64,000 nt of DNA. Origin: Thermoplasmatales archaeon. GTDB taxonomy: Archaea > Thermoplasmatota > Thermoplasmata > Methanomassiliicoccales > Methanomethylophilaceae. The DNA is taken from positions 1-64,000 of the forward strand of contig JAAYNL010000015.1 in assembly GCA_012520845.1 (NCBI GenBank), written 5' to 3'. Position numbers and translations under genes: made by a program. The first letter of the stretch is position 1; each line of letters opens with the position of its first letter. Shown here one piece after another: positions 8,179 through 19,369 of this stretch. Below the pieces are notes generated by a model that did no database searches, was not told the DNA's origin, and worked only from the letters and a program-made list of their open reading frames with translations.

Positions 8179-8266
8179 GCGGGGGTTACCGAGCCTGGCC
8201 AAAGGTGATAGATTCAGGGTCTATTCGTTTAGACGTTCGAGGGTTCAAATCCCTTCCCCCGCACCA
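8179..8266 (+). tRNA. tRNA-Leu (anticodon CAG), CCA encoded
   Basis: GCGGGGG (8179-8185) pairs with CCCCCGC (8256-8262). The anticodon stem ATAGA/TCTAT encloses TTCAGGG, giving anticodon CAG. The variable region is extended, as in leucine tRNAs, and the T arm contains GGGTTCAAATCCC. The discriminator A and CCA are encoded at 8263-8266. A TATA-like element lies about 25 bases upstream. The 3' part lies antisense to the end of the copA frame. Confidence 0.93.
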
Positions 8267-10487
8267 TCCCCCCTTCTTCTTTGAAATCCATGGCGCCCAG
8301 CCTGAGGGCGTTCGAGACAACGGACAGCGAGGATAGGGACATCGCCGCCGCCGCGACCACGGGGCTCAGAAGCGGGCCGCCGAAGAGATGGAGGATGCCG
8401 GCAGCCAGCGGTATGCACACCGTGTTGTAGATCAGTGCGAGGAACAGGTTCTGCTTGATGTTGCCCAAGGTCGCCCTGCCGATGCGCAGCGCCCTCGGCA
8501 CGCCGCCCAGGTCGCCGCCCACGACGACCACGTCGGCGGATTCCATCGCTATGTCGGTGCCCGTCGCCATCGCGATGCCCAGGTCCCCGGCGATCAGCGC
8601 CGGGGCGTCGTTTATCCCGTCGCCGACCATGGCGACCCTTTCGCCCCCGGCCTTGAGTTTCTCCACGACGGCGACCTTGTCCCCGGGCAGCGCTCCCGAC
8701 ACGTACTCGTCTATGCCGGCGGCGGCGGCCACCCTCGAGGCGGTGGCTTCCCCGTCGCCGGTTACCATCACGGTGCCCACGCCCATGCGGCGCAGTTCCG
8801 AAACCGCGCCGGCGCTGGACGGACGCAAGGAATCGGCCATGGCGAGCAAGCCCTCGGCGACGCCGTCGACGGCGACGTACACCACGATTTTGCCGGTTTC
8901 GGAAAGGGCGTTCCCGCTTCCGTCGAAGGCCGAGACGTCCACACCGCGGTCCTCAAGAAGCCCTTTCCTGCCCACGAGGACCTCCTTTCCGTCGACGGTG
9001 CAGGACACGCCGCTGCCGACGAGCGCCTGGAACCCGGCGGCCCGTGGGACGCCCACCCCGCGTTCCGAGGCGTGGGCCACGATCGCCCTGGCGAGCGGAT
9101 GTTCCGACGGGTTTTCCGCCGCCGCGGCGACGGCCAAAAGGTCGTCGGGATTGCCACGGGCGACGACGTCGGTGACGACCGGGACCCCCTCGGTGACCGT
9201 GCCGGTCTTGTCGAGGGCGACAACGGTTACCTCCCCCGCGGTCTGGAGGGCGGCGGCGTCCTTGAAGAGTATGCCGTTGTCCGCGCCCTGGGAGGTCCCC
9301 ATTATTATTGATAAGGGCGTGGCCAGCCCGAGGGCGCACGGGCACGCGATTACCAACACGGAGATGAGGACGGTCACGGCGAACCTGGCGTCCTTCCCGG
9401 CAAGCAACCATGCCGCGGCGGCGGCGACAGCGATCGCCATCACGGCTGGGACGAAGTGGCGCACCACCCGGTCCGCCATCCTCGCGATGGGCGCCTTCGT
9501 GCTTTGGGCCTCGTCCACCATCCCGATGATCTGGGACAATACCGTTTCGTCCTGCGGGCAGCGCACTTCCGCCTCCACGGACCCGTCGAGGTTGACCGTT
9601 CCCCTGTAGACCATGGAACCCACGGACTTGTCCACGGGCGCGCTTTCCCCGGTCAGCATGGATTCGTCGGCGGAGGTGAACCCGGAGAGGACCTCGCCGT
9701 CCGCCGGGAACCTTTCCCCCGGCCTGACGACGACGACGTCGCCGACGAGCAGCCCGTCCGCCGGCACGACGCGTTCCCCGCCGTCGACGAGCAGGGATGC
9801 GTTTTCCGGCGCCAGTTCCATCAATTTGCCTATTGCGTCCCGCACCCTCCCCTTGGACTTGGACTCCAGGAAATTGCCCAGGAGCACCAGCGTTATGATC
9901 ATGGACGCCGACTCGAAGTAAAGCAGGTTTGACGCGGAACCGTCCCCGAACAGGATGGAACAGGTGGCGTACAGGCTCGACGCGAGGGCGGCGGAGGTGC
10001 CCAGCGCGATCAGGGAATTCATGTCCGGATTCCCTCTGAGCAGGGACGGGAACCCATTGGTGTAGAAACCCCTGCCCGCGTACACGGACGGGAGGCACAG
10101 CAGCAGCTGCGCCACGGCCATGTTGGCGTCGTTTTCCAGGAACCCGGGCAGGGGGGCGCCGAATTTGCCGCCCATCGCCACGTAGAACAGCGGCACGGCG
10201 AAGACGACGGACAGGATCAGGTTGTTGCGCATTTTTGCCGACTCGAGCCTCTCCCTTTCCGCCTCCCGGTTCTTGTCGTCTGGGACCACGTCGTATCCGG
10301 ACGAGACGACGGCGGCGAATATCTTCTCGGGCCCAACCCCTTCCGGGTCGTACTCCACGGAGACCCTCCCCGTGGCCAGGTTGACGCTGACCGTCGAGAC
10401 GCCGGGGAGGGCCCCTATCGCCCGTTCCACGGCCGCGGAGCAGGCGGCGCAGGACATCCCGCCAACGTTGAACCTTATCTTGTTCAT
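8229..10487 (-). CDS. copA: CopA-type copper-transporting P1B ATPase
   Basis: This 752-residue P-type ATPase has one N-terminal heavy-metal domain (GGMSCAACS, cysteines near 13 and 16). It has the intramembrane CPC motif in [13 protein letters not shown], the phosphorylation site DKTGTVTEG and the hinge GDGINDAP. These residues fit Cu(I) export across the cytoplasmic membrane. ATG 10487 overlaps the stop of the upstream chaperone gene. The frame does not close before the tRNA-Leu gene: the last 12-13 codons and the TAA lie antisense to the tRNA, and the tail GFEPSNV is the typical translation of a T arm. The true C-terminus could have been extended by loss of an earlier stop. Confidence 0.93.
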   Translation of the reverse strand: MNKIRFNVGGMSCAACSAAVERAIGALPGVSTVSVNLATGRVSVEYDPEGVGPEKIFAAVVSSGYDVVPDDKNREAERERLESAKMRNNLILSVVFAVPLFYVAMGGKFGAPLPGFLENDANMAVAQLLLCLPSVYAGRGFYTNGFPSLLRGNPDMNSLIALGTSAALASSLYATCSILFGDGSASNLLYFESASMIITLVLLGNFLESKSKGRVRDAIGKLMELAPENASLLVDGGERVVPADGLLVGDVVVVRPGERFPADGEVLSGFTSADESMLTGESAPVDKSVGSMVYRGTVNLDGSVEAEVRCPQDETVLSQIIGMVDEAQSTKAPIARMADRVVRHFVPAVMAIAVAAAAAWLLAGKDARFAVTVLISVLVIACPCALGLATPLSIIMGTSQGADNGILFKDAAALQTAGEVTVVALDKTGTVTEGVPVVTDVVARGNPDDLLAVAAAAENPSEHPLARAIVAHASERGVGVPRAAGFQALVGSGVSCTVDGKEVLVGRKGLLEDRGVDVSAFDGSGNALSETGKIVVYVAVDGVAEGLLAMADSLRPSSAGAVSELRRMGVGTVMVTGDGEATASRVAAAAGIDEYVSGALPGDKVAVVEKLKAGGERVAMVGDGINDAPALIAGDLGIAMATGTDIAMESADVVVVGGDLGGVPRALRIGRATLGNIKQNLFLALIYNTVCIPLAAGILHLFGGPLLSPVVAAAAMSLSSLSVVSNALRLGAMDFKEEGGMVRGKGFEPSNV

Positions 10488-10681
10488 TCCGCCTCGTATC
10501 CGGCTTTCCGGATTGCCTCTTTGACGGCCTCGGGGTCCGCGTCCCCTCTGTAGGAGACCTCGCCCCTCTTGTGGTCGGCCTTCGCCGATTTGACGCCCGG
10601 GACGGCCTTCACGGCGTCCACGGCCCTCGCCTCGCAGTGCCCGCACATCATCCCCTTGACGGAAATTTTCTTACCGAACAT
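10484..10681 (-). CDS. CopZ-like copper chaperone (heavy-metal-associated domain)
   Basis: This 65-residue single HMA domain has the metal site MMCGHC near residues 9-14 and an alpha-beta pattern normal for CopZ/Atx1 proteins. It should deliver Cu(I) to the CopA encoded immediately downstream, with which it shares an ATGA overlap. An 11-residue longer open frame exists, but a TATA-like TAAATACTA falls inside that extension, so the ATG at 10681 is preferred. Confidence 0.85.
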   Translation of the reverse strand: MFGKKISVKGMMCGHCEARAVDAVKAVPGVKSAKADHKRGEVSYRGDADPEAVKEAIRKAGYEAE

Positions 10682-10723
10682 GCGACGCTTATGCGCATGA
10701 TAGTATTTAGGCAATCCGTAATC

Positions 10724-11002
10724 TCAGGTAAGCCATGCCATGGCGGCGCCTGCGACGGTGATGGCGACGACAGCGATGGAGACGAGCGCCCATTTGTAGT
10801 CGCGGATCGAGAGCAGCTTTTCCGTGGCGGTGAGCAGCCCAACGAAGGGGGTGGCCATCACGACCGCGACGCCGGCCGCTATGACGGCCTCGTGCCAACC
10901 CGTCCCGAGAAACAGACCCAGCAAGCCCACGGCGATTATCGCCGCGCCGACGTATACGCCGTATTTCAGCACGATGCCGGTGGCTGCGAATTCGCCCCTC
11001 AT
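10724..11002 (-). CDS. DUF1634 membrane protein
   Basis: This 92-residue hydrophobic protein has three predicted membrane helices (roughly 12-32, 38-56 and 70-90). It matches the DUF1634 pattern as I know it. Family members are often found beside TauE/SafE transporters, and here the ATG overlaps the TauE/SafE stop by 4 bases. A role as a small partner subunit of that transporter is inference. Confidence 0.75.
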   Translation of the reverse strand: MRGEFAATGIVLKYGVYVGAAIIAVGLLGLFLGTGWHEAVIAAGVAVVMATPFVGLLTATEKLLSIRDYKWALVSIAVVAITVAGAAMAWLT

Positions 11003-11811
11003 AGGACCCCCACCACCTTGAGGACCATCGACGCGGCCACGAATAGGAGCAGCACGGAGAAGTACCTCTTCATGGAGGCGAAGTCCATGAGTTTGCTCAC
11101 CCTCGTGCCGACGAAGGCGCCGATCACGGCCCCTAAGACCACGAAGGCCGCGGCGACGTAGGGGACGGCGCCGGCCAGGAAATAGACGACGGAACCGGCG
11201 AAGGCGGTTATGCCGATCATGTAGCTGCTGGTGCCGGCGGCGGCCTTAATCGGGACTTTCATCCCCAGGTTCATGACGGGCATCTTGATCACGCCGCCGC
11301 CGACGCCGGTCATGCTGGAGACGGCGCCGGCGGCGACGCAGGCGGCGAAGCCCCCCTTCGGGTGCTCTATGTCGTACCTGACGTCCGTCCCCTCCTTGAA
11401 GTCGTGGTACGAATGCTTGCCGTCCGGGTTTCTGCCGTCTGTACCCCCGGCGGACGAGAACATGCGCAGGGCGCTGAAGACCATCACCGCGGCGAAGAGC
11501 AACATGAGGAACCAGTCGTCCAGGTACGCGGCGACGAGGGCGCCGGCGGCCGCGCCGATCGTCGTGCCCACCTCAAGGAAGAGACCCAGCCTGACATTGG
11601 CGATGCCGTTCCTCAGGTAGAAGGCGGTGCCGCCGGAGGATATGGCGATGATGCCGATGAGGCTGACCGCCGCGGCCTCCGTCGCGCCGAAGCCGTAGAT
11701 TATGGTGAGGCACGGGATTATGATTATGCCGCCGCCGAGGCCGAACAGCGTGCCGAGCACGCCGGCGATCAGGCCGACGAGAATCAAGCCTAGCAGCAGG
11801 ATGGGTTCCAC
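10999..11811 (-). CDS. TauE/SafE-family membrane transporter
   Basis: This 270-residue polytopic protein has two repeated halves typical of TauE/SafE (TSUP) permeases: LFGLGGGIIIIPCL near residue 25 and TGVGGGVIKMPVM in the second half. The family exports sulfite, sulfoacetate or other sulfur-containing anions; the substrate here is not determined. The start chosen is GTG 11811, because the longer frame would run into the divergent ThiI-like gene. A GGGGGATG stretch lies upstream as a possible ribosome-binding site. The DUF1634 gene follows with a 4-base overlap. Confidence 0.85.
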   Translation of the reverse strand: MEPILLLGLILVGLIAGVLGTLFGLGGGIIIIPCLTIIYGFGATEAAAVSLIGIIAISSGGTAFYLRNGIANVRLGLFLEVGTTIGAAAGALVAAYLDDWFLMLLFAAVMVFSALRMFSSAGGTDGRNPDGKHSYHDFKEGTDVRYDIEHPKGGFAACVAAGAVSSMTGVGGGVIKMPVMNLGMKVPIKAAAGTSSYMIGITAFAGSVVYFLAGAVPYVAAAFVVLGAVIGAFVGTRVSKLMDFASMKRYFSVLLLFVAASMVLKVVGVL

Positions 11812-11887
11812 GCCGCCCCATCCCCCATTGCCGATAATACGCTTTCGGGTGCGGAAACGGTTAAACGGGCGACGGCGATGGGGCGTC

Positions 11888-12730
11888 ATGGACGTGCTCC
11901 TGGTCCGGTACAGCGAGATAGGGCTCAAAAGCCCGCCCATACGCAGGGCCTTCGAGGACGCCCTGAGGGGCAACATCCTCGACATGCTCGCCGCGGACGG
12001 GGTCGAGGCCCTCATCCGATTCTCCGATTCCCGTTTTTACCTGGAATCCGACGACATGGCCCGGTGCGTCGCCGCGGTCACCCGCGTGTTCGGCGTCGCG
12101 TCGGTGTCGCCGGCGGTGGCGTGCGGTTCGGGGATGGACGAGATCCTGCAAGTCGCCGCGGAATACTCCAAAGGAAAAATCCCCAAATCTGGGTCGTTCG
12201 CCGTGAGGGCGCGCAGGGAAGGCACGCACCCATACAACAGCATGGAGCTCGCGAAGCTGGCGGGGTCGGCGATATTCGATGCCAACCCCGGCGTGTCCGT
12301 GGATCTGACGGACCCGGATGCGACGATCCACATCGAGGTCAGGGACAACCGTGCCTACGTCTTCCACGAACGCATCCCCGGTCCCGGGGGGCTGCCGATG
12401 GGCACACAGGGTCGAGTGGCCGCATTGCCCGGGGGCAGGGCCCCGGAGGTTGCGGCGTGGCTGATGATGAAACGTGGGTGCAGGGTCACCCTGGTCGGCG
12501 ACGGGTGGGGTGGCGTTTTGGAACGGTACGACCCCCGCCTGAGGAGGTCCGACGGGGTGCCCGGGAGTGCCCTAGGGGTGGTTTCCGGCGAATCCTTGGA
12601 CGGCGCGTCCGACGTCTTCAAGGAACACGGGACGCCGGTATACTTTCCGACGATTGGCATGGACGGCCCCGAATTGAAGAAATTGTCCGAGGCCATGTCC
12701 AAGGCGGACTTCGGCGGCACCTGGTATTGA
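11888..12730 (+). CDS. ThiI-like THUMP protein lacking the PP-loop
   Basis: This 280-residue protein has the ThiI N-terminal ferredoxin-like/THUMP region (MDVLLVRYSEIGLKS, then SFAVRARREGTHPYNSMEL near 100). It continues with GLPMGTQGRVAALPGG, where ThiI normally reads a PP-loop SGGIDSPVA. Here the loop is PGGRAPEVA, so the Ser and Asp that bind ATP are missing. The adenylation domain is also short: 280 residues against about 390 for the family. It is unlikely to perform normal 4-thiouridine synthesis. It may instead bind tRNA through THUMP. Convergent with L15e across a shared hairpin. Confidence 0.85.
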   Translation: MDVLLVRYSEIGLKSPPIRRAFEDALRGNILDMLAADGVEALIRFSDSRFYLESDDMARCVAAVTRVFGVASVSPAVACGSGMDEILQVAAEYSKGKIPKSGSFAVRARREGTHPYNSMELAKLAGSAIFDANPGVSVDLTDPDATIHIEVRDNRAYVFHERIPGPGGLPMGTQGRVAALPGGRAPEVAAWLMMKRGCRVTLVGDGWGGVLERYDPRLRRSDGVPGSALGVVSGESLDGASDVFKEHGTPVYFPTIGMDGPELKKLSEAMSKADFGGTWY

Positions 12731-12744
12731 GAAAGATGAAAGAA

Positions 12745-12762
12745 CGGGGGCCGAAGCCCCCG
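12745..12762. terminator. hairpin between convergent thiI-like and L15e genes
   Basis: CGGGGGC and GCCCCCG form a perfect 7-base stem with a CGAA loop, placed in the 50-base gap between two converging stops. A symmetrical hairpin here could serve both transcripts. There is no long T run on either side, so termination is inferred. Confidence 0.5.
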
Positions 12763-12780
12763 AAAGAGTTTACGAAGGGC

Positions 12781-13407
12781 TCACTTGCCCCTTCTTCCCT
12801 TGGCCCTGATGGACGGGCGGACCTTCTCGGCCCCCTTGCCCTTGTTCCTCTGGCCGCGACCCTTCTTGCCCGCGCCGGTCTTGCCGCGGTAGGCGCGGCC
12901 CTTGTGGTTCACGGTGCAGATCCAGTTGATTTTGGGGTCGTTCATTATCGAGGGGTGGTACGGGTCCACCATGATGATTTCGTACCACTCGTACTGGCCG
13001 TCGGCCCCGACCCAATAGGAGTTAAGGACTTCGAGGTTGGTGAACCTCTTCTGCGCCCTCTCCTCCGCGATTCTCTGCTGGCTCTTGCCGCCGGTGATCT
13101 TGTTGAAGCCGAGCCTCTTGGCCCTCCTGCCGGCGCGCACGGCCCTCTTGCCGAAGGATCCCTTCGGGACCCTGCCGCGTATGACGACGAAGCCCTGCTT
13201 CGCCTTGTAGCCGAGGGCCCTGGCCCTGTCGAGCCTGGTGGGCCTCTCGACCCTGCTGAAATTGATCTCGCGCCTCCAGCGGATCCTCCTCTGCCTGTTG
13301 AGGTCCCTGAGGTATCCCTTGTTCGGCGTCTTCCAAGCGTCCCTGATGTGGGAGTACATGTTCGTCCCGCGGGGTTTGCGGGTTTCGTTCTGGTCGTTCT
13401 CGGACAT
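12781..13407 (-). CDS. rpl15e: 50S ribosomal protein L15e
   Basis: The protein has the archaeal/eukaryotic L15e core: MYSHIRDAWKTP, WRREINFSRVERPTRLDRA, LGYKAKQGFVVIRGRV and a basic GRGQRNKGKG tail. The usual archaeal start would be the MYSHIRDAW methionine (13359). However, GGTGAT four bases before the ATG at 13407 is a near-perfect anti-16S match and supports a 16-residue N-terminal extension, giving 208 residues. A TATA-like TTTTAAATAAAG lies on the minus strand around 13480-13492. Confidence 0.95.
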   Translation of the reverse strand: MSENDQNETRKPRGTNMYSHIRDAWKTPNKGYLRDLNRQRRIRWRREINFSRVERPTRLDRARALGYKAKQGFVVIRGRVPKGSFGKRAVRAGRRAKRLGFNKITGGKSQQRIAEERAQKRFTNLEVLNSYWVGADGQYEWYEIIMVDPYHPSIMNDPKINWICTVNHKGRAYRGKTGAGKKGRGQRNKGKGAEKVRPSIRAKGRRGK

Positions 13408-13569
13408 TCGAATCACCTTCTCGGATTCACCCATACGGGCACATTTCCGGCGGAACTTTTCCGCAGGCACCCTATTGTTATCCTTTATTTAAAACGGGCG
13501 GATGGCGCGGTGTGGTTTCGTCTGCGCTCCCGCGGGTTGAAACCCATCCCGTTTGCCACAACCGGGTAA

Positions 13570-13594
13570 TACTCAATTGAGTAATATTAAAATG
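13570..13594 (+). promoter_or_regulatory. palindromic operator candidate on the chelatase operon promoter
   Basis: TACTCAATTGAGTA at 13570-13583 is a perfect 14-base palindrome. It abuts the TATA-like AATATTAAAATG at about 13583-13594, which lies about 25 bases before the ATG at 13615. A protein bound here would block TBP/TFB, so repression is plausible. The ligand and regulator are unknown; a metal- or corrinoid-responsive repressor is suggested only by the genes downstream. Confidence 0.5.
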
Positions 13595-13614
13595 ATATTC
13601 ATTGATACCCGTCC

Positions 13615-15507
13615 ATGGGCGAGATGAATAACGTGTTCCCCTTTTCCGCCATCGTCGGCCAGGAGCTCCTGAAAAAGGCCCTGCTCCTCAACGCTGTCAA
13701 CCCGGACATAGGGGGGGTGCTCATAAGGGGCGACAGGGGGACGGCGAAATCCACCGCCGTGAGGTCGTTGGCGCAGCTGTTGCCGGAAAGGCCGGTTTCC
13801 GTCGGGTGCCCCTTCGGGTGCGCCTCCGATTCCGAAAGGAAGGACTGCCCCCACTGCAGGGGGCGCGGGATGAAGACCGCGCCCGCCCGGATGCGCGTGG
13901 TGGACCTGCCGGTGTCGGCGACGGAGGACAAGGTGGTCGGGACGCTGGACATAAGCAAGGCCATCAAGGAGGGCGAGAAGAGTTTCGATCCCGGCGTGCT
14001 CGCCGAGGCCAACGGGAACATACTGTACGTGGACGAGGTGAACCTGCTGAACGACCACGTCGTGGACCTGCTGCTGGACGCCGCCGCCATGGGGGTGAAC
14101 ATCGTCGAGAGGGAGGGGATTTCCTATTCCCACCCCTCGAGGTTCGTGCTCGTCGGCACCATGAACCCGGAGGAGGGGGAGCTCAGGCCGCAGCTCCTGG
14201 ACAGGTTCGGCCTCTGCGTCGACGTGACGGGCATCATGGACGAGGACGCCAGGATGGAGATCGCCAGGAGGCGGATAGAGTTCAACGCCGACCCCGCGGG
14301 GTTCCTCGGGGGATGGGAGTCCGCCGACGGTGAAATCGCGGATCGCGTCGTCAGGGCGCGGGAAGCGCTCAGGGACGTCGAGCTGTCCGAGGACATGCTC
14401 AGACGGATCGTCAGGATATGCATAGAGAACAACGTGGACGGCCACCGCGCCGACATAACGATGATCAACGCGTCCACGGCGATAGCCGCCCTGGACGGCA
14501 GGGGCGAGGTGACCGAGCAGGACGTCTTGGACGCGGCCGAGCTCGTCCTGCCCCACCGTTCCAAGGCCCCGCCCAAGCCCAAGCCGCCGAGCAGGGAGAG
14601 GGACAGGGACCGCAAGGACGACAGGGACAGGGATAAGGAGGAAAAGCGGGACCAAAGGGAGAACCCCCCTCCGCCCAAGGAGGACGAGGACAAAGGTTCC
14701 GGCGGCGACGGCACGACGGACATGCGCGCCACCGAGGAATTCCGGGTGAGGCGGGACGTCCTCAACGCCGACGTGCGCCTCGACGACATGCTGAGGGAGT
14801 CCTCGGGCAGGCGGAGCGAGACCGTTTCCTCCACGGGGAGGTACACGGCCCACAGGATACCGCGGGGCAAACCGACCAGCGTCGCGCTCGACGCGACGAT
14901 CAGGGCCGCCGCCGCGAGGTCCGCCGGGACGGGGTTCTCCGTGGAACCGGGGGACGTGCGGGAAAAGGTACGCACCAGGAAGGTCGGCAACCTCATCGTG
15001 TTCGCCGTCGACGCCAGCGGGAGCATGGGCGCCGAGAACAGGATGACGTTGGTGAAAGGCACAATCATGTCCCTGCTGACGGACGCCTACCAGAAGAGGG
15101 ACAAGGTCTGCCTGATAACGTTCAGGGGCAGCGACGCGGAGATGGTCCTGCCCCCCACGAACAACACGGAGCTCGCGAAGAGGCGCCTGGACGACGTGCC
15201 GGTGGGCGGCAAGACCCCGCTTGGCCCGGGCCTGGCCCTTTCGTACGAGACGATCAAGAAGGAGATGCTCAAGGACAGGGAAATCCGACCCGTCCTGGTG
15301 GTCGTGTCCGACGGCAGGGCGAACAGCGGCGCCGCCGACGACATAAAGGGGGAATTGGAGGCGGTTACCCGGGCCATAACGGGTGACGGGATACAGTGCC
15401 TGGTGATCGACTCGGAGTCCGGGTTCGTGAAATTGGGCCTGGCCAAGAAGCTCGCCGAGGAACTCGGCGCCAGGTGCATCGATTTGGAGAGTGTGAGGAA
15501 TGTCTGA
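13615..15507 (+). CDS. ChlI-ChlD-type AAA+/VWA chelatase motor subunit
   Basis: This 630-residue protein joins a complete ChlI-like AAA+ module to a ChlD-like VWA domain. It has Walker [10 protein letters not shown] (39-47), a cysteine cluster CPFGC and CPHC (about 65-81), and Walker [10 protein letters not shown] (137-145). A highly charged Pro/Arg/Asp/Lys linker spans about 318-368. A VWA domain with the MIDAS motif DASGS lies near 466. It should form the ATP-driven motor of a class I cobaltochelatase with CobN, whose ATG overlaps this stop by 8 bases. A second, split ChlI plus ChlD pair lies at 55-58 kb. The gene is probably leaderless. Confidence 0.88.
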   Translation: MGEMNNVFPFSAIVGQELLKKALLLNAVNPDIGGVLIRGDRGTAKSTAVRSLAQLLPERPVSVGCPFGCASDSERKDCPHCRGRGMKTAPARMRVVDLPVSATEDKVVGTLDISKAIKEGEKSFDPGVLAEANGNILYVDEVNLLNDHVVDLLLDAAAMGVNIVEREGISYSHPSRFVLVGTMNPEEGELRPQLLDRFGLCVDVTGIMDEDARMEIARRRIEFNADPAGFLGGWESADGEIADRVVRAREALRDVELSEDMLRRIVRICIENNVDGHRADITMINASTAIAALDGRGEVTEQDVLDAAELVLPHRSKAPPKPKPPSRERDRDRKDDRDRDKEEKRDQRENPPPPKEDEDKGSGGDGTTDMRATEEFRVRRDVLNADVRLDDMLRESSGRRSETVSSTGRYTAHRIPRGKPTSVALDATIRAAAARSAGTGFSVEPGDVREKVRTRKVGNLIVFAVDASGSMGAENRMTLVKGTIMSLLTDAYQKRDKVCLITFRGSDAEMVLPPTNNTELAKRRLDDVPVGGKTPLGPGLALSYETIKKEMLKDREIRPVLVVVSDGRANSGAADDIKGELEAVTRAITGDGIQCLVIDSESGFVKLGLAKKLAEELGARCIDLESVRNV

Positions 15508-18500
15508 GAAGAAACCGGTGATGACCTTCGTCATGTGGGACTCCTACGAGACGAAGCTTAGGGCGGTTGCCGAGGAAGAGGGCCTGGACATAAGGGTCTT
15601 CACGAAGCACAAGTTCGAGAACATGCGCGTACCCATCGAGGACGCCGTCGAATCCATCAGGGAATCCGACGTGACCGTGCTGTACAAGACGGGACAACCC
15701 TATTGGAGCGACCTTGTCCCCCGGGTGGAGGAGTTGATGGACCGCACAAAAATCCTTTCGTTCGGGTCGGACCCGCTGGATTTCGCCATGACTTCCGTCG
15801 AGCCCCGTCTCGCCATCGAATGCTACAAATATCTAATCAACGGGGGCGAGGAAAACACCCGGCGCATGGTCAGGTTCCTGATGGCAGAATGCCTGGGGAT
15901 GGAAGTTGAGTATCTGCCCCCGGAGGAAGTGCCGTGGCATGGGATATTCCACCCGGACGCCGAGGGGATTTTCACCGACACCAAGGACTATCTCGAATGG
16001 TACGATGCACGTGAAGGGGCCCCTTGGGTGGGGATAGTGGGCTCGAGATCGTCTTGGGTCAATGATGGGCTGACGGTCGAAACCGAGGTCATAAGGCAGT
16101 TCGAGAATCTCGGCGCCAACGTCATAACCGTGTTCACGAATTCCGTCAGGAACGAGGAGCGGGGCTCAATCAACATAGCGGACGCCGTGGAAAAATACCT
16201 GTTGGACGAGGATGGGAACCTAAGGGTATCCGCGTTGGTGAAGACGATAATGTTCGTCGTGGGGCGCACCGAGGCCCGTGCGAACAGGAAAGGCGTCCCG
16301 CCCTCCGGGGCCCAATTCTTCAAATCCCTCAATGTGCCGGTATTCCAACCGGTGGTTGCGTCCAACATGTCCAGGGAGAGGTTCCAGGAGGTCCCCGGCC
16401 TCACCTCCGACGTGTCCTGGTGCATAGCCCTGCCCGAATTCGAGGGCGTGATAGAACCGACCATGCTCGGTTTCTCGAGGGAGCGCGAGGACAGCGAGGC
16501 CTCCAAGACGGTGGACCCCGGCCGGGCCAAGCGCTTGGCGGAGAGGGTCCTCAACAGAATCGAGCTCGGAAGGAAACCGAACTCCGAGAAGAAGATCGCG
16601 TTCATCCTCAACAATTTCCCATGCGCGGGGGTCGAGGCGAACGTGGGGGGCGCATCCAATTTGGACACGCACCAGAGCATGGCAAACATCCTCGGGGCGC
16701 TCAATGCGGAGGGGTACGACGTGAGGGTTCCGGAGGACGGCAAGGCAATAATCACCGAAATCCTGGAGAAGAAGGCCATATCGGAGTTCAGGTGGACCAC
16801 CGCCGAGGCCATAAGCGATGCCGGCGGCGTGTTCCACTACATGACCGTGGGCGAATACATGGAATTCTTCGATACCCTCAGCGACAAGGTAAAGGCGGAC
16901 GTGATCGGCATGTGGGGCGAACCCCCCGGGAAGGGCATGGTCCTGGACGGCGACATCCTGATCACGGGGGTGTCCTTCGGCAACGCCATGATAGCCGTGC
17001 AGCCGAAGCGCGGATGCTTCGGGGCCCGTTGCGACGGGGAGGTCTGCAAAATCCTGCACGATCCCCTCTGTCCCCCGACCCACCAGTACCTGGCGACGTA
17101 CTTTTTCTATGAGGAGAAGTGGGGCGCGGACGCGATAATGCACGTGGGTACCCACGGCAACCTGGAGTTCCTTCCCGGCAAAACCGCCGGCATGACGGGC
17201 GACTGTTACCCCGATATCGGGATCGGCAGGGCGCCGCACATCTACATCTACAACGCGGACAACCCGCCCGAGGGAACGATAGCGAAGAGGCGTTCCCTGG
17301 CCACGTTGGTCAGCCACATGCAGACCGTGATGGCGTCCAGCGGCCTGTACGCCGAGCTGGAGGCCCTGGACAAGTTGCTGGAACAATACGACGGCGCCAA
17401 GACGGACCCCTCAAGGGAGCATCAGTTCAGGCACCTCCTCGAGGACGCCATCGCGGAGGCAAACCTTTCCCACATCGACGCGGGCGAGGACACCCCGACG
17501 GAGGAGGTGGTCAGGCTGTGCCACGAGGAACTGTCCAAGGTGCGCAATTCCCAGACCAACATCGGGATGCACATCTTCGGGGAATACCCGGAGGGTGACG
17601 ACAAGGCCGACATGGTCTATTCCATAATGAGGTACGATTCCGGGTCCGGCACCATAAGGGACGCCGTCGCCGAATCCTACGGACTCACCCTGAAGGACCT
17701 GTACGCGTCCCAGGGCTCGGACAATGCCCGGTTCGGCATGCCCAACGGCAAGGTCATTGAGTTCATCGGGGAGAAATCCAGGGAAGTGATCGGACACGTC
17801 CTTGACGGGATGCCCATGGAAAGGGCGGCGGCGGAGGCCGGCCTGCCGCCGGCGGCCGTCGAGCCCCTGCTAGAGTACGAGGGGACAATCCTGGACATAG
17901 GCGACAGGATAAGCGGTTCCAGGGAGATCGAGGCCCTGCTGAACGCATTGAACGGCGGGTACACCGAACCCGGCCCCTCGGGGCTGATTACCAGGGGCCG
18001 CCACGACGTGTTGCCCACTGGAAAGAACTTCTACTCCCTGGATCCGCACAGGGTGCCCACGGAACCCTCCTGGAGGGTCGGCGCCGTGCTTGCGGAGGAA
18101 CTGATCAAGAAGCACGTCGAGGAAACCGGGGCGCCGCCCGACAACGTCGCCTTCTTCTGGATGTCCAACGACATAATGGCCGCCGACGGGGAGGTCATGG
18201 CCCAGATAATGCATCTGATAGGCGTGAAGCCGGTATGGTCCCCCAACGGGCAGGTGCATTCCTACGAGGTCATACCCCTCGGGGAACTTGGCCGCCCCCG
18301 CGTCGACGTCACGGTGCGCACGTCGGGCATACTCCGGGACAATTTCATGAACTGCATCGACCTCATCGACAAGGCCGTCCGGGAGGTGGCCGCCCTCGAC
18401 GAGCCGACGGAAATGAATTTCATCAGGAAGCACGTCCAGAGGGACATCGCCGACGGGGTCTCCGAAGAGGATTCCACGGCCCGCCTGTTCTGCGCCCCGC

Positions 18501-19312
18501 CCGGGTCCTACGTCTCGGCGGTCAACCTGGCGGTCTACGCCAGCTCCTGGAAGACCAAGGACGATTTGGCCAAGATGTACATCGCCGCCAACGGCTACGC
18601 CTACGGCGGCGAGCGCAACGGCGCGCCCATGCACGAGCAGTTCGCCAGGGACCTCTCCACCGTCTCGGTGACGTATAACAAGATAGCGTCGGACGAGCGC
18701 GACCTCCTCGGCTGCTGCTGCTATTTCAGCAACCATGGCGGCCTCACCGCCGCTTCGGAGTACATGTCGGGTAGGGAGGTCAAGACCTACTACGGCGACA
18801 CGAGGGAGCCCAACGACATCAACGTGCACGACCTTGCCGACGAAATCAGACGCGTCGTCAGGACCAAACTTCTCAATCCCAAGTGGATAGAGGGGATGAA
18901 GGAGCACGGCTACAAGGGCGCCGCGGACATGATGAAAAGAATCGTACGCGTCTACGGGTTCGACGCGACCACGGACCAGGTGGACGACTGGATATTCGAC
19001 GACATAGCGAACACCTTCGTCAACGACGAGGAGATGAAGGAATTCTACAAGGAGAACAACCCGTACGCCCTGGAGGAGATAGCCAGACGGCTCCTGGAGG
19101 CGGAACAGAGGGGCATCTGGGACGCCGACGAGGAGACGCTGGAGGAGTTGCGCTCCAATTACGTGGACATCGAGTCATGGATGGAGGAATTGGCCGGCGA
19201 CGGCGAATACCAGGGTGGGAGCGTCGATATCCTGACGCCGGACGACGTGGCCGAGTGGAAGGCCATTCTCGAGCCGGTGCTGGAAAAAATCGGGAGACCG
19301 CCTCAGGTCTGA
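15500..19312 (+). CDS. cobN: CobN/BchH-family cobaltochelatase large subunit
   Basis: This 1270-residue protein is a CobN/BchH-type chelatase catalytic subunit and normal in length. The [14 protein letters not shown] segment near residue 547 contains conserved family histidines. Partner binding and cobalt insertion into a corrin ring precursor fit its translation coupling to the upstream AAA+/VWA subunit and the chelate transporter downstream. BchH-like substrate choices (Mg or Ni tetrapyrroles) cannot be excluded by reading alone. The corrinoid-dependent methyltransferase in the same window makes cobalt most likely. Confidence 0.9.
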   Translation: MSEKKPVMTFVMWDSYETKLRAVAEEEGLDIRVFTKHKFENMRVPIEDAVESIRESDVTVLYKTGQPYWSDLVPRVEELMDRTKILSFGSDPLDFAMTSVEPRLAIECYKYLINGGEENTRRMVRFLMAECLGMEVEYLPPEEVPWHGIFHPDAEGIFTDTKDYLEWYDAREGAPWVGIVGSRSSWVNDGLTVETEVIRQFENLGANVITVFTNSVRNEERGSINIADAVEKYLLDEDGNLRVSALVKTIMFVVGRTEARANRKGVPPSGAQFFKSLNVPVFQPVVASNMSRERFQEVPGLTSDVSWCIALPEFEGVIEPTMLGFSREREDSEASKTVDPGRAKRLAERVLNRIELGRKPNSEKKIAFILNNFPCAGVEANVGGASNLDTHQSMANILGALNAEGYDVRVPEDGKAIITEILEKKAISEFRWTTAEAISDAGGVFHYMTVGEYMEFFDTLSDKVKADVIGMWGEPPGKGMVLDGDILITGVSFGNAMIAVQPKRGCFGARCDGEVCKILHDPLCPPTHQYLATYFFYEEKWGADAIMHVGTHGNLEFLPGKTAGMTGDCYPDIGIGRAPHIYIYNADNPPEGTIAKRRSLATLVSHMQTVMASSGLYAELEALDKLLEQYDGAKTDPSREHQFRHLLEDAIAEANLSHIDAGEDTPTEEVVRLCHEELSKVRNSQTNIGMHIFGEYPEGDDKADMVYSIMRYDSGSGTIRDAVAESYGLTLKDLYASQGSDNARFGMPNGKVIEFIGEKSREVIGHVLDGMPMERAAAEAGLPPAAVEPLLEYEGTILDIGDRISGSREIEALLNALNGGYTEPGPSGLITRGRHDVLPTGKNFYSLDPHRVPTEPSWRVGAVLAEELIKKHVEETGAPPDNVAFFWMSNDIMAADGEVMAQIMHLIGVKPVWSPNGQVHSYEVIPLGELGRPRVDVTVRTSGILRDNFMNCIDLIDKAVREVAALDEPTEMNFIRKHVQRDIADGVSEEDSTARLFCAPPGSYVSAVNLAVYASSWKTKDDLAKMYIAANGYAYGGERNGAPMHEQFARDLSTVSVTYNKIASDERDLLGCCCYFSNHGGLTAASEYMSGREVKTYYGDTREPNDINVHDLADEIRRVVRTKLLNPKWIEGMKEHGYKGAADMMKRIVRVYGFDATTDQVDDWIFDDIANTFVNDEEMKEFYKENNPYALEEIARRLLEAEQRGIWDADEETLEELRSNYVDIESWMEELAGDGEYQGGSVDILTPDDVAEWKAILEPVLEKIGRPPQV

Positions 19313-19369
19313 CGGGACAATCCAAATGCGTATGTCGTTGCTGAGGAAGCATATGTTTTTAGTAACAAA

